A stretch of DNA of 64,000 nt. It comes from Mixta calida (GTDB taxonomy: Bacteria; Pseudomonadota; Gammaproteobacteria; Enterobacterales; Enterobacteriaceae). Below are positions 29,656-40,134 of this stretch, in pieces. The notes under the pieces were generated by a model. It worked only from the letters and a program-made list of their open reading frames with translations. It was not told the origin of the DNA and searched no databases. The DNA lies in contig NZ_CP026378.1 of assembly GCF_002953215.1 (NCBI RefSeq), positions 310,001 to 374,000 on the forward strand, given 5' to 3'. Both the position numbers and the translations under genes were made by a program. Each line of letters begins with the position of its first letter. Positions within the stretch are counted from its first letter, which is position 1.

Positions 29656-30471
29656 TTACGCCTGCAGCAGTTCGATACTGCGGCGGATTTCACGTTCGAT
29701 ATCCGCCTCATTCCATGTCGCCAGATCGGAGGAGAAGGGCTCGAAAGCGTAAACGCCGCGATAGCCCATCTGCTCCAGGCGTTTAACCTGCGCCACGCTG
29801 TTCAGCATATCGCCGTCGCTCAGCATAATGCGTTCTTCATCGGTGAGCTGCTCCGTCGGGCGCGCATCCTCCACGCCGGAGAGATGCACCAGGCCGATGC
29901 GTTCGATGTCGATCCCGTTAGTAAACTCCTGCTCCGCCTGCTCATAAAGATGATGATGGAAGGTGTCGATCAGCACGCTAAACGGCGCCTGCGCATCGCG
30001 GATCAGCGCCTGCGCCTGTACGGCGGAGCGCAGCGAGCTTTGCGGGAAGCCGAGCGGCTCGACCAGCCCCTGCACGCCATATTTTTCAAACAGCGGTGCC
30101 AGCTGTCGCAGAGCCGCCACGGTTTTTTCACCAGAGATCGGCTGGCCATCGTTAAGCGGACAGAGCACCAGCGCGCGCGCGCCGAGCGCCTGCGCCTCTT
30201 TCAACAGCGATTCGGCGCGCGCCAGCAGATCCTCATCCACGCGGTTAAAAGGATAGAGCGCATTGATAGAAACCAGCTCCATGTCGTACTGCTGCGCCAG
30301 CGTCTTAACCTCTTCATGGCTCAGATCGTCAGTCACCTTGCCGCTCGGCATGTCATTGCGCAGCTCCACCTTGTTCAGCCCCAGCCGTTGAACCAGTTTA
30401 AAAAAAGATTCAATGCTGAGATTGGGCGCGATTTTGCGGTTGATACAGAAACGGGTGGGATCGATAGCCAT
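29656..30471 (-). CDS. iolI: TIM-barrel isomerase, IolI-like (2-keto-myo-inositol isomerase)
   Basis: A 271-residue xylose-isomerase-like TIM barrel. Metal-site segments include GLVEPLGFPQSSLRS, VLIDTFHHHLYEQAE and LVHLSGVED, and the block LTDEERIMLSDGDMLNSVAQ aligns with B. subtilis IolI. IolI interconverts 2-keto-myo-inositol and 1-keto-D-chiro-inositol, letting D-chiro-inositol enter the pathway. ATG 30471 follows CAGGAG. It is divergent from iolA and shares its ATGAAAT-rich control region. Confidence 0.82.
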   Translation of the reverse strand: MAIDPTRFCINRKIAPNLSIESFFKLVQRLGLNKVELRNDMPSGKVTDDLSHEEVKTLAQQYDMELVSINALYPFNRVDEDLLARAESLLKEAQALGARALVLCPLNDGQPISGEKTVAALRQLAPLFEKYGVQGLVEPLGFPQSSLRSAVQAQALIRDAQAPFSVLIDTFHHHLYEQAEQEFTNGIDIERIGLVHLSGVEDARPTEQLTDEERIMLSDGDMLNSVAQVKRLEQMGYRGVYAFEPFSSDLATWNEADIEREIRRSIELLQA

Positions 30472-30893
30472 AGCTTGCTCCTGCAAGAAGATCGGTTGAA
30501 CCGGCAGCGCAGCGCGCCGGGGAATGGCGTAAAGAGAACATTTATTTCATAAACAATAAATAATGAAATTTAAGTTTTTGGATCTGCTTCGCAAAAATTT
30601 CATTTTAACTCTGCTGTTGCGTCGGTAACTGTGGGCGGCCCCCAACAGTAAAAGCGAGGAGGTAAACGGCAAACCCGGATGGACGGGCCATCGGCAGCGG
30701 TGAAACATGCCCGACGCGTTACGGAAAAAATGCGATCCATCCCGCTAAAAACGAATTTTCCAATCTGAATTATTTGAAAAATTTATTTCAATATAATAGG
30801 GTCAAAGCACGGAAACGGGTTAACTCCCCAATCGCTATGGCGAAACCTGATGGGCCGCTCGGCAGGGGAACCACACATCAATGAGGCACGAAC
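30472..30893. promoter_or_regulatory. Divergent iolI/iolA control region with ATGAAAT motifs
   Basis: ATTTCAT (30544-30550) and ATGAAAT (30563-30569) form an inverted pair with a 12-base spacer. A further ATTTCAT is at 30597-30603. A related ATTTCAA (30784-30790) touches a TATAAT -10 hexamer (30792-30797) ahead of iolA. The same words occur at the other iol promoters, so they are candidate operators of the RpiR-type regulator. No gene lies in these 422 bases. Confidence 0.5.
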
Positions 30894-32399
30894 ATGAATA
30901 TCGTTGGAAACTTTATTGGCGGTAAAGTCACCCATAGCGCCAGCAGCGAAACGATTCCGGTTTACGATCCGGCGACCGGCAAGGTGGTGCGCGAACTGAC
31001 GCAGAGCACTGCGGACGAGGTGGCGCAGGCGATAGAAGTGGCGCATAACGCGTTTCCCGCATGGTCGCAAACCTCTCCGCTGCGCCGTGCGCGCGTCATG
31101 TTCAATTTTAAAGCGCTGCTGGAAAAGCATCGCGACGAGCTGGCGGCGCTGATCGTCAGCGAACACGGCAAAGTTTGGTCCGACGCGCAGGGCGAACTGA
31201 CGCGCGGTCTGGAGGTGGTGGAGTTCGCCTGCGGCATTCCGCACCTGATCAAAGGCGAGTATTCGCCGAACGTCGGCACCGGCGTAGACAGCTATTCGCT
31301 GATGCAGCCGCTGGGAGTGGTGGCGGGCATTACCCCATTTAACTTTCCGGCGATGGTGCCGATGTGGATGTTCCCGATCGCGCTCGCCTGCGGCAATACC
31401 TTCGTGCTGAAGCCGCCGGCGCTTGATCCTTCCGCCTCAGTGCGCATGGCGGAGCTGCTTAGCGAGGCCGGACTTCCGGACGGCGTGTTCAACGTGATTC
31501 ACTGCGCCAATGAAACGGCGGAACAGCTCTATACCGACAGGCGCGTGCAGGCGGTCAGCTTTGTCGGTTCTTCCGGCGTGGCGGAGCATATCTATAAAAC
31601 CGCCAGCGCGCACGGCAAGCGGGTGCAGGCGTTCGGCGCGGCGAAAAACCATGCCATCGTAATGCCGGACGCCGATCTGGACGCCACCGTCAACGCCATT
31701 ATGGGTGGAGCGTTCGGTTCGGCGGGCGAGCGCTGCATGGCGCTGCCGATCGTCGTGGCGGTAGGCGACGACACGGCTGACAAGCTGATCGCGCGACTTA
31801 CGCCGCTGGTCAAGGCGCTGCGCGTCGGGCCGGGCATGCAGCAAGGCAGCGAAGAGAATGAAATGGGGCCGGTGGTTTCCGCCGTCCATCAGAAGAAAGT
31901 GCTGGGCTACATTGATAAAGGCGTGGCGGAAGGCGCGGAGCTGGTGGTGGACGGACGCGGTTTCCAGGTGCCGGGCCATAGCGAAGGCTACTATGTCGGC
32001 GGGACGCTGTTCGATAAGGTCACCAGCGATATGGTCATCTGGCGTGAAGAAATTTTCGGCCCGGTACTGGGCATTATGCGCGCGCCGGATTATCAAAGCG
32101 CGCTGGCGCTGGTCAACAGCCATGAGTTCGGCAACGGCAGCGCTATCTTCACCAGCAACGGCCATGTCGCACGCGATTTTGTACAGAACGTAGAGGCGGG
32201 CATGGTGGGCGTCAATGTGCCGGTACCGGTGCCGATGGCGTTTCACAGCTTCGGCGGCTGGAAACGTTCGGTATTTGGCGCGCTCAACGTTCACGGGCCG
32301 GATGGCGTACGCTTCTATACGCGTATGAAAACCGCCACGGCGCGCTGGCCGAGCGGCCAGCAGACGGTATCGGAATTCAGCATGCCGACGCTGGGCTAA
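30894..32399 (+). CDS. iolA: Methylmalonate-semialdehyde dehydrogenase (CoA-acylating) IolA
   Basis: A 501-residue aldehyde dehydrogenase that oxidises malonate semialdehyde (and methylmalonate semialdehyde) to acetyl-CoA or propionyl-CoA with NAD and CoA, the last step of inositol breakdown. Conserved features include GVVAGITPFNFPAMVPMWMF, FVGSSGVAEHIYKTA and the catalytic cysteine in GSAGERCMALP. Length is typical. ATG 30894 follows AATGAGGCACGA. iolB lies 21 bases downstream in the same operon. Confidence 0.95.
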   Translation: MNIVGNFIGGKVTHSASSETIPVYDPATGKVVRELTQSTADEVAQAIEVAHNAFPAWSQTSPLRRARVMFNFKALLEKHRDELAALIVSEHGKVWSDAQGELTRGLEVVEFACGIPHLIKGEYSPNVGTGVDSYSLMQPLGVVAGITPFNFPAMVPMWMFPIALACGNTFVLKPPALDPSASVRMAELLSEAGLPDGVFNVIHCANETAEQLYTDRRVQAVSFVGSSGVAEHIYKTASAHGKRVQAFGAAKNHAIVMPDADLDATVNAIMGGAFGSAGERCMALPIVVAVGDDTADKLIARLTPLVKALRVGPGMQQGSEENEMGPVVSAVHQKKVLGYIDKGVAEGAELVVDGRGFQVPGHSEGYYVGGTLFDKVTSDMVIWREEIFGPVLGIMRAPDYQSALALVNSHEFGNGSAIFTSNGHVARDFVQNVEAGMVGVNVPVPVPMAFHSFGGWKRSVFGALNVHGPDGVRFYTRMKTATARWPSGQQTVSEFSMPTLG

Positions 32400-32420
32400 T
32401 CACCTTATAAGGAGGAGCGC

Positions 32421-33248
32421 ATGTCTTTGCTTGCTAAACGTCAGCAGCCTGACGCTAACGGGCGTATCCAGCACATCACACCGGAAAGCGCAGGCTGGCG
32501 CTTTGTCGGCTTCGATGTCTACCTGCTGAAAACAGGACAGACTCTGACGCTGGATAGCGGGGAGAAGGAGCTGTGTCTGGTGCTGGTGAGTGGGCTGGCG
32601 TCGGTGAAAACGCGCCATGCCGATTTTCCCGGCATCGGCCGCCGACAGTCGCCTTTCGAGCGCACGCCGCCTTATTCGGTCTATGTGCCGCATCACGATC
32701 GCGTCGAGGTAGTCGCCGATTCCGATCTGGAGCTGGCGGTATGCAACGCGCCCGGCCACGGGCATCTGCCGGCGCGGTTGATTGCGCCGCAGGATGTGGG
32801 CGTTGAGCGTCGCGGAAAAGGGCGCAACCAGCGTCTGGTGCATAACATTCTGCCGGATAACCAGCCAGCCGATAGCCTGTTGGTGGTGGAGGTGTACACC
32901 AACGAAGGCGATACCAGCTCGTATCCCAGCCATAAGCACGATCGGGAAGATTCGCCGGATGAAACCTACCTGGAGGAGACCTATTATCACCGTTTCCAGC
33001 CGGAGCAGGGCTTCGCTATGCAGCGCGTCTATACCGACGATCGTTCGCTGGATGAGTGCATGGCGCCCTATAATCGCGATGTGGTGACCGTACCGCGCGG
33101 CTATCATCCCGTGGCGACCATCGCTGGTTACGACAACTACTACCTGAACGTGATGGCGGGGCCGGTGCGTAAGTGGAAATTCACCTGGGAAAAAGATCAC
33201 GCCTGGGTAAACAGCGACAGCTATCCTGTTGAGAAGAATCAGGGTTGA
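32421..33248 (+). CDS. iolB: 5-deoxy-glucuronate isomerase IolB
   Basis: A 275-residue bicupin enzyme that isomerises 5-deoxy-D-glucuronate to 5-dehydro-2-deoxy-D-gluconate. The family metal-site region SYPSHKHDREDSPDETYLEE is intact, as is YNRDVVTVPRGYHPVATIAG. ATG 32421 follows AAGGAGGAGC. It forms an operon with iolA. Confidence 0.96.
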   Translation: MSLLAKRQQPDANGRIQHITPESAGWRFVGFDVYLLKTGQTLTLDSGEKELCLVLVSGLASVKTRHADFPGIGRRQSPFERTPPYSVYVPHHDRVEVVADSDLELAVCNAPGHGHLPARLIAPQDVGVERRGKGRNQRLVHNILPDNQPADSLLVVEVYTNEGDTSSYPSHKHDREDSPDETYLEETYYHRFQPEQGFAMQRVYTDDRSLDECMAPYNRDVVTVPRGYHPVATIAGYDNYYLNVMAGPVRKWKFTWEKDHAWVNSDSYPVEKNQG

Positions 33249-33297
33249 CGGTGGCGGAGTAACGCGCTGGGACAGCAGCATTGAGGTCAATTAAACA

Positions 33298-33322
33298 GGG
33301 CGGCTCAGGCCGCCCTTCTGTT
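33298..33322 (+). terminator. Terminator after iolB
   Basis: GGGCGGC (33298-33304) pairs with GCCGCCC (33309-33315), followed by TTCTGTTT. It lies 50 bases after the iolB stop. Confidence 0.7.
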
Positions 33323-33433
33323 TGCTGACCTAACCGCAGCTTTTTTACGACCGGCTATCGGCTGCTGCGATCGGGGCGTTTGTTATCGCAGCAGCGTTAG
33401 CGCCGCCTGTGGTAAGCGGCAGCGCCTTGTATG

Positions 33434-34273
33434 TCACTCTTTGGCGTTGTTCAGCGCAAGCGATACCGCCAGCGTCTGGGCGAGACAGAGGGAGGCGACC
33501 TGCGAACGGAAGCCGTCTACCTGCGCTTCGCGCACTACAAAACAGACATCGCTAAAAGCGGCCAGCGGGCTGACCTGGCTGTCGGTAATGGCGATCTGCT
33601 GCGCGCCGCGACTGGCGCCCATTTCTACCAGTTCCACGCCTTCACGCGCGTAGGGCGAGTAGCTGATCGCGATAACCACATCCTTTGGGTTCACCATGCT
33701 GAGCTGTTCGGTAAACATGCCGCCCAGGCCGTCGATAAGAAACGCGCGCCGCTCAAGATGGCGCAGCGCATAGGTCAGGTAGGTGGCGACGCTAAACGAG
33801 CGGCGCAGGCCAATAACATAGATGTTCTCCGCCTTGCTGAGCATGTCGACCGCTTTATTCAGCTGCTCCGGGTTAGTCTGCATCGCCAGCTGTTGCAGCG
33901 CCTGCGAGTTCACCATAGTAAACACGTTCAGGATTTCAGCCGGGTTCTCCGGCGAGGCGGCGGTTTCATCGGTAGCGGTCTGTCGGAACAGGCGCGCGCG
34001 TTCAGTATAGTTTACCGTCTCCTCCATCAGATGCTGGCGAAAAACCTGCTTCATTTCATTGAAGCCGCTGAAGCCAAAGGCATTAGAGAAACGGATTAAC
34101 GTCGAGGGTGGAACGTCGGCCTGCTGGGCGATAGAGGCGACGGTATCGAAAGCGATGCTGTTGCTGTTATCAAGAATATAGCGTGCAACCTGTTTCAGAC
34201 GTTTGCTGAGCGTATCGTAGCGACGACGAATGTCGTCCTGTAACAAGGAAAGCTGTGTAGGATTAGTTGTCAT
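33434..34273 (-). CDS. RpiR-family regulator, probable iol repressor
   Basis: A 279-residue MurR/RpiR-type regulator. The N-terminal helix-turn-helix (about 1-80; DTVASIAQQADVPPSTLIRF, then SNAFGFSGFNEMKQVFR) is followed by a SIS sugar-phosphate binding domain (about 125-260; IYVIGLRRSFSVATYLTYAL, DVVIAISYSPYAREGVELVE). Its position among iol genes points to control of inositol catabolism, as for IolR of Salmonella, which is also RpiR-type. Its own upstream region has two ATTTCAT words (34337-34343, 34368-34374), suggesting autoregulation. ATG 34273. Confidence 0.85.
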   Translation of the reverse strand: MTTNPTQLSLLQDDIRRRYDTLSKRLKQVARYILDNSNSIAFDTVASIAQQADVPPSTLIRFSNAFGFSGFNEMKQVFRQHLMEETVNYTERARLFRQTATDETAASPENPAEILNVFTMVNSQALQQLAMQTNPEQLNKAVDMLSKAENIYVIGLRRSFSVATYLTYALRHLERRAFLIDGLGGMFTEQLSMVNPKDVVIAISYSPYAREGVELVEMGASRGAQQIAITDSQVSPLAAFSDVCFVVREAQVDGFRSQVASLCLAQTLAVSLALNNAKE

Positions 34274-34529
34274 TACTTCGACCTGCTAAAAATGATTGGC
34301 GTTTTGCTGAGCGATATTCTACCAGACGAATGGAAAATTTCATTTGAATCCCCGGTTAGCTGGCTTTATTTCATCGCAACATGAATTACCTCACATTAAG
34401 TGGTGCTAAATTGCTTCTCCCCTGGACGGCAAAAGGGCGGTCGGGAAGGGAAAGGCAGGTTAATTCGTAGCGAAAAGAAGCGCACGCCGCTGCGTAATGC
34501 GGGTCAGCGGCGTGGCCGATAACGACAGA

Positions 34530-36458
34530 TTAGCTGGCCTGGCGCACGGGACGCGCTTCACGCCAGTAGCCGATCAGCGTCAGGTAGTTGTTTTTCACCT
34601 GGTTAATCAGCGCGTCGTCGCTCAGTTCGCCCTGTAGCCACTGGCGTGACGGCTGGCCGAAGATGGTGCGTCCGACAGCGAACCCTTTTACCCACGGCGC
34701 CTGCGCCGCATCGCGGAAGCCCGCCTTTAACTTATCTTCCGGGGCATCCAGGCCCAGCAGCAGAATGCCGCGGCACCAGGGATCTTCCTGCTCGATCACC
34801 GCGCCGATCGCCTGCCAGCTTTGCAGCGACAGCGGCGGCAGCTTCCACCAGTCGGGCTGAACGCCGAGACGGTAGAAATGGGAGATGATCTCCAGATAGT
34901 AAGATTCCTGGTGGTCCGGGTTATCTTCCGGCAGGATCACTTCCAGCAGCAGCTCATGGCCCGATTTATTACAGCCGCGCCAGACGTCGAGAATCAGCCC
35001 GTCCTGCTCGGCGCGCAGCGCGGCGTCGTCATGGGGATGATAAAAAACCAGGCATTTCACGACGTGCTCCTGCGGCCAGTCGATCAGCTGAGAGCCGATG
35101 TTGCCATGTTCAAGGCGCAGCGGACGCGAACCGGGCATTTCAACAGGACGACCGATCCACCAGCCTTTGCCGGTAATCGCGTTCAGCGCCCGTTGTCCGT
35201 AGGTGGTGTCCGCCAGAATGCCGCTGCTGTTTTCCAGCCCGGCTTCGGTGGCCGCCGCTTCCGCCGCCTGCAGCAGCAATGTCTTCAACTGCGGAATACG
35301 TTCGGGATCGGCGCCCGCTTCCTGCGCCATATCCGCCAGCTGCTTGCGGTGATCGAAAGCGAACACGCACAGCTCCTGCCAGCTTTGCTTACGGGTGGTG
35401 ACGCGATGCAGATGGTTCAGCCGCACGTCGCGGTCGGGGCGTTTCACTTCGCGATCGCGGCTGAGATAATCATCCAGCTCCGCTTTGGTCGGCATCGCCG
35501 GGGCGCAGCCGTGGCGCGATACGACCAGCGCGCCGCAGGCGTTGGCGTAGCGGCACGCCTGCGGCCAGCCTTCGTCATTGAGCCAGCCGCGCAGCAGGCC
35601 GGACATAAAGGCGTCGCCCGCGCCCAGCACATTCAACACTTCCACACGCACGCCGCTTTGCAGAGTGGTGTGTTCCCAGCTGTCTGGAATGTCGCCTTCA
35701 AACACCACGCAGCCCAGCGGCCCGCGCTTACAGACCAGCGTCGCTTTGCTCGACTGACGCACCGCTTTCAGCGCGCTAAGCGTATCGGTGCTGCCGCCAG
35801 CGATATGAAATTCCTCTTCCGTGCCGACAATCAGATCAAAGTAGTGCAGCACTTCCTGTAGCTGTTGGGTGACGCGTTCCGATTCAATAAAGCGCGTCTC
35901 GCCGTCGCCCAGCGAGGTCAGTCCCCACAGCACCGGCCGGTAGTCGATATCCAGCGCCGTGCGCAGGCCGTGACGGCGCGCGATCTCCAGCGCCTTCAGC
36001 ACCGCTGCGCGCGTATCCGGGTGGGAAAGATGGGTGCCGGTCACCGCCACCGCGCGGGCGGAGGCGATATAATCCTCGTCGATATCCTGCGGCGTCAGAC
36101 CCATATCGGCGCAGTTATCGCGGTAGAAAATCAACGGAAAGGTATCTTCATCCTTAATGCCCAACATCACCAGACCAGTGAGACGGGTTTTATCGGTAAT
36201 CAGAAACGCCGTATCGACGCCCACGCGCTGCAACTCCTCACGCAGGAAGCGGCCGTTGTGTTCGTCGCCGACACGCGCCAGCATAGCGGATTTTAGCCCC
36301 TGAATGGCGGCGCCGTAGGCGACATTGCCTGATGAGCCGCCGAGATAGCGGGCAAAGGTGCTGGTATCTTCCAGGCGCGCACCGATTTGCTGACCATAGA
36401 GATCGACGGCAATACGGCCGATACAAATCACATCAAGCCGCTTCTGTTTTGTACTCAT
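34530..36458 (-). CDS. iolC: Fused 5-dehydro-2-deoxygluconokinase and DUF2090 aldolase domain
   Basis: A 642-residue two-domain protein. The first half (about 1-330) is a PfkB sugar kinase with the signature GAGDAFMSGLLRGW, phosphorylating 5-dehydro-2-deoxygluconate. The second half (about 335-640; from QSWQELCVFAFDHRKQLADM) is DUF2090, annotated in related fusions as the aldolase splitting the product into dihydroxyacetone phosphate and malonate semialdehyde. The fusion explains the absence of a separate iolJ. The frame opens at 36590, but ATG 36458 follows GAAGGAAA and gives the family N-terminus. It is divergent from iolD. Confidence 0.93.
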   Translation of the reverse strand: MSTKQKRLDVICIGRIAVDLYGQQIGARLEDTSTFARYLGGSSGNVAYGAAIQGLKSAMLARVGDEHNGRFLREELQRVGVDTAFLITDKTRLTGLVMLGIKDEDTFPLIFYRDNCADMGLTPQDIDEDYIASARAVAVTGTHLSHPDTRAAVLKALEIARRHGLRTALDIDYRPVLWGLTSLGDGETRFIESERVTQQLQEVLHYFDLIVGTEEEFHIAGGSTDTLSALKAVRQSSKATLVCKRGPLGCVVFEGDIPDSWEHTTLQSGVRVEVLNVLGAGDAFMSGLLRGWLNDEGWPQACRYANACGALVVSRHGCAPAMPTKAELDDYLSRDREVKRPDRDVRLNHLHRVTTRKQSWQELCVFAFDHRKQLADMAQEAGADPERIPQLKTLLLQAAEAAATEAGLENSSGILADTTYGQRALNAITGKGWWIGRPVEMPGSRPLRLEHGNIGSQLIDWPQEHVVKCLVFYHPHDDAALRAEQDGLILDVWRGCNKSGHELLLEVILPEDNPDHQESYYLEIISHFYRLGVQPDWWKLPPLSLQSWQAIGAVIEQEDPWCRGILLLGLDAPEDKLKAGFRDAAQAPWVKGFAVGRTIFGQPSRQWLQGELSDDALINQVKNNYLTLIGYWREARPVRQAS

Positions 36459-37015
36459 ACCTGTTGTTTCCTTCTGTGATAAGCAGACACTGTCGGGCGT
36501 CTCCAGAGATCTTTCGGGAAGGCTCCCAATAATCCGATCGCACCGGATCAACTGTGCTGGCAGTATGGGGAATAAATATTCCAAAAACAATATTGAATGA
36601 AATTATTAACCCAAAACTGTGAAGCGGGTAAAACTCTCTTCCTCCTTTTAGCAGCTGGCCAGCCGCATCGTTTCCCCGCCTGGTCCAGCGCTATTTCAGC
36701 TTTTATCGTGTCTTTTGAGGGCATTACTCTTTTCCTGAAAATGAAATGGAATATTTGTTTTTATTATCGCCGCCCGTCGCCGTTTCACTGCTTCCCGCTG
36801 TAAGGCCGCTTTCCACGGCGGTAAAACCGATAATTTGATCTCACTCGCAAAATGAAATGTTTCTTCTGTAATCGTATTTTATGAAAAAATTATTTGTTTA
36901 TAATCGCCTCACGTTTCACTAATTAGCCGTCGGATGGCCGCCGTTTCAGGCCGTCGACATCTGCGAATTGCGGCGCGCTGTTGTCACGCTACCGCCACGG
37001 GTAAAGGATGGGCAA
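36459..37015. promoter_or_regulatory. Divergent iolC/iolD control region with ATGAAAT motifs
   Basis: No gene is seen in these 557 AT-rich bases. ATGAAAT occurs at 36597-36603, 36741-36747 and 36852-36858, each close to where a promoter for iolC or iolD would be expected. The same word recurs at the iolI/iolA and regulator promoters. Confidence 0.5.
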
Positions 37016-38956
37016 ATGGGCACGATCAGGTTAACCACAGCGCAGGCGCTGGTGAAATTCCTCGACAATCAGTACCTCTCCGTCGACGGAAGCGAAACCA
37101 AATTCGTCAAAGGTATCTTCGCGATTTTCGGCCACGGCAACGTGCTGGGACTGGGTCAGGCGCTGGAACAGGATAATGGCGATCTGGTGGTGCATCAGGG
37201 CCGCAACGAGCAGGGCATGGCGCATGCCGCTACCGGCTACGCCAAACAGAAGCTGCGCCGCGAAATCATCGCCTGCACCTCGTCGGTCGGGCCGGGCGCC
37301 GCCAATATGATCACCGCCGCCGCCACCGCCACGGCGAACCGCATTCCGCTGTTGCTGCTGCCCGGCGACGTGTTCGCCACTCGCCAGCCCGATCCGGTGC
37401 TGCAACAGATCGAACAGAGCCACGATTTAAGCATCAGCACTAACGACGCGTTTCGCGCCGTCAGTAAATACTGGGATCGCGTCAGCCGGCCGGAACAGCT
37501 GATGACCGCCTGCATCAATGCGATGCGCGTGCTGACCGATCCGGCGGAAACCGGCGCGGTGACGCTGGCGCTGCCGCAGGATGTGCAGGGCGAGGCCTGG
37601 GATTTCCCCGACTATTTCTTCCAGAAGCGCGTTCATCGTCTCGATCGCCGTCCGCCCACCGAGGCGCAGCTGCAGGACGCCCTGACGCTGCTGGCGAGTA
37701 AACGCAAGCCGCTGATCGTCTGCGGCGGCGGCGTGAAATATTCCGGCGCGGGCGAAGCGCTGCGCCAGTTCGCCGAACGCCATCAGATCCCGTTCGCGGA
37801 AACCCAGGCGGGCAAAGGCACGCTGGTTTCCGACCATCCGCTTAACGTCGGCGGCGTCGGCGAAACCGGCTGTCTGGCGGCTAACCTGTTGGCGAAAGAG
37901 GCCGACCTGGTGATTGGCGTCGGCACGCGTTATACCGATTTCACCACCGCCTCGAAATGGATATTCCAGCACCCGGATGTGAGCTTCCTGAATATCAATA
38001 TCAGCAACTTCGACGCTTACAAGCTCGACGGCGTTCAGCTGGTGGCGGACGCGCGCGAGGCGCTGACCGCACTGGATGCGCGTCTGACGGCGCAGGGCTT
38101 CCGCAGCGAGTGGGGCGCGCAGATCGAACAGGCGCAGAGCCGCCTGCTGAAGGAGACGCAGCGCGTTTACCAGGCGGCTTACAGCGAAGAAAACTTCGTG
38201 CCGGAGATCGACGACAGCATCGATCGTGAGGCGCTGTTCGCCGAGTTCAACCGTCTGACCGGCTCCTTCCTGACTCAAAGCAGCGTGCTGGGCGCGCTTA
38301 ACGAGCAGCTGCCGGAAGATGCGGTGATCGTCGCCGCCGCCGGCAGCTTGCCCGGCGATCTGCAACGCGTCTGGCGCACCAAAGCGCACAACGGCTATCA
38401 CGTGGAATATGGCTACTCCTGCATGGGATATGAGATCAACGCCGCGCTCGGCGTTAAGCTGGCCGAACCGCAGCGCGAGGTCTACGCGCTGGTGGGTGAC
38501 GGCTCTTTTATGATGCTGCACTCCGAACTGGTCACCTCGATTCAGGAGAAGGCGAAAATCAACGTGGTGCTGTTCGACAATATGACTAACGGCTGCATCA
38601 ACAACCTGCAGCTGGAGCATGGCATGGACAGCTTTACTACCGAGTTCCGTTTTCGCGATGCGGAAAGCGGCAAGCTGGACGGCGGCTTTATTCCCGTCGA
38701 CTTCGCCGCTATCGCCGCGGGTTACGGCTGCAAGACCTGGCGCGTCACGACGCTGGAGGAGCTGGGCCTGGCGCTGGAAGCGGCGCGCAAAGAGACCGTC
38801 TCTACCCTGATTGACGTAAAAGTGCTGCCCAAAACCATGGTGCATAAATATTTCAGCTGGTGGCACGTCGGCGGCGCGCAGGTTTCTCAATCTGAACGCA
38901 TCGACGCCGTCGCCAAAATGCTGAAAGAGCATGTCGATCAAGCTAGAAGATACTGA
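37016..38956 (+). CDS. iolD: 3D-(3,5/4)-trihydroxycyclohexane-1,2-dione hydrolase IolD
   Basis: A 646-residue thiamine-diphosphate enzyme that opens the ring of the diketo-inositol intermediate to 5-deoxy-glucuronate. The N-terminal PYR domain holds the catalytic glutamate region [20 protein letters not shown]. The C-terminal PP domain has the ThDP/Mg motif [15 protein letters not shown]...NCI-type segment, visible as [10 protein letters not shown] and [11 protein letters not shown]. The frame is open from 36968, but ATG 37016 with AAAGGATGG before it fits the family. It is the first gene of iolDGHE. Confidence 0.95.
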   Translation: MGTIRLTTAQALVKFLDNQYLSVDGSETKFVKGIFAIFGHGNVLGLGQALEQDNGDLVVHQGRNEQGMAHAATGYAKQKLRREIIACTSSVGPGAANMITAAATATANRIPLLLLPGDVFATRQPDPVLQQIEQSHDLSISTNDAFRAVSKYWDRVSRPEQLMTACINAMRVLTDPAETGAVTLALPQDVQGEAWDFPDYFFQKRVHRLDRRPPTEAQLQDALTLLASKRKPLIVCGGGVKYSGAGEALRQFAERHQIPFAETQAGKGTLVSDHPLNVGGVGETGCLAANLLAKEADLVIGVGTRYTDFTTASKWIFQHPDVSFLNINISNFDAYKLDGVQLVADAREALTALDARLTAQGFRSEWGAQIEQAQSRLLKETQRVYQAAYSEENFVPEIDDSIDREALFAEFNRLTGSFLTQSSVLGALNEQLPEDAVIVAAAGSLPGDLQRVWRTKAHNGYHVEYGYSCMGYEINAALGVKLAEPQREVYALVGDGSFMMLHSELVTSIQEKAKINVVLFDNMTNGCINNLQLEHGMDSFTTEFRFRDAESGKLDGGFIPVDFAAIAAGYGCKTWRVTTLEELGLALEAARKETVSTLIDVKVLPKTMVHKYFSWWHVGGAQVSQSERIDAVAKMLKEHVDQARRY

Positions 38957-39048
38957 TTATTAAAAACTTTCTCTGAACATCTACCCTGACAGCGGACGTC
39001 GCCAGCATGGCTGGCGGGTTCGCGCTTACCCTGAATTCTGGAGACATT

Positions 39049-40065
39049 ATGACTCTGAAACTTGGCGTTATCGGCACCGGCGCAATTGGCCAGGAACATA
39101 TTCGTCGCTGCACAAAAGTGTTGCAGGGCGCCACCGTGGTGGCGGTGTCCGATATTAACCTTGAAGGCGCCAAAGCGGCGCTGGCGCGGCTGGGTTTGCA
39201 GGCGGAGGTCTATGCCAACGGTTATGACGTGGTGAACTCGCCTGATGTCGACGCGGTGCTGGTCACCTCATGGGACCCGACGCATGAAGAGTTCACGCTG
39301 GCCGCTATCGCCGCGGGCAAGCCGGTATTCTGCGAGAAACCGCTGGCGATGACCGCCGAAGGCTGCCGTCGCGTGGTGGATGCCGAGATGAAGTTCGGCA
39401 AGCGTCTGGTGCAGGTCGGCTTTATGCGCCCTTACGACGTCGGCTATCGCGCGCTGAAAAAGGTGATTGCCGAAGGACAGATTGGCGAGCCGCTGATGCT
39501 GCACTGCGCGCACCGCAATCCCACCGTGCCGGAGAGCTACACCACCGATATGGCGATCACCAGCACGCTGATCCATGAACTCGACGTGCTGCGATGGCTG
39601 ACCAACGACGACTACAAAACCGTGCAGGTAGTCTTCCCACGGGTCACCTCAAAAAGCCACGCCCGCCTGAAAGATCCGCAGATCGTGCTGTTTGAAACGC
39701 AGAAGGGCATCCGCATCGATGTGGAAATCTTCGTCAACTGCGCCTACGGCTACGATATCCAGTGCGAAGTGGTCGGCGAAGAGGGCATTGCCCGCCTGCC
39801 GGAGCCCTCAGCGGTGCAAATGCGTAAAGGCGCGCAGCTTTCCACCTCCATCCTCACCGACTGGAAAGACCGCTTTATCGACGCTTACGACGTGGAGCTA
39901 CAGGCTTTTATCAACGACGTCAGCAGCGGTTCGCTGACCGGCCCGTCCGCCTGGGACGGCTATGCCGCCTCGGTCGCCGCCGACGCCTGCCTCAAGGCGC
40001 AGAACAGCGGCGCTATCGAGCCAGTCGAGCTGCCGCCGCGTCCCGCCTTCTACGATAAGGCTTAA
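39049..40065 (+). CDS. iolG: myo-inositol 2-dehydrogenase IolG
   Basis: A 338-residue Gfo/Idh/MocA dehydrogenase oxidising myo-inositol to 2-keto-myo-inositol with NAD, the first step of the pathway. The Rossmann motif [12 protein letters not shown] is at the start, the catalytic [12 protein letters not shown] block near residue 97, and [13 protein letters not shown] contains the conserved histidine. ATG 39049 follows CTGGAGAC; an earlier ATG at 39007 lacks a ribosome binding site. Confidence 0.93.
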   Translation: MTLKLGVIGTGAIGQEHIRRCTKVLQGATVVAVSDINLEGAKAALARLGLQAEVYANGYDVVNSPDVDAVLVTSWDPTHEEFTLAAIAAGKPVFCEKPLAMTAEGCRRVVDAEMKFGKRLVQVGFMRPYDVGYRALKKVIAEGQIGEPLMLHCAHRNPTVPESYTTDMAITSTLIHELDVLRWLTNDDYKTVQVVFPRVTSKSHARLKDPQIVLFETQKGIRIDVEIFVNCAYGYDIQCEVVGEEGIARLPEPSAVQMRKGAQLSTSILTDWKDRFIDAYDVELQAFINDVSSGSLTGPSAWDGYAASVAADACLKAQNSGAIEPVELPPRPAFYDKA

Positions 40066-40134
40066 TTCCCCGTCCTCTTCCCGCAGCGTCGGGAAGCGCG
40101 CGCACTTACGCACTGAGCAATCAGGGAGAACGTT

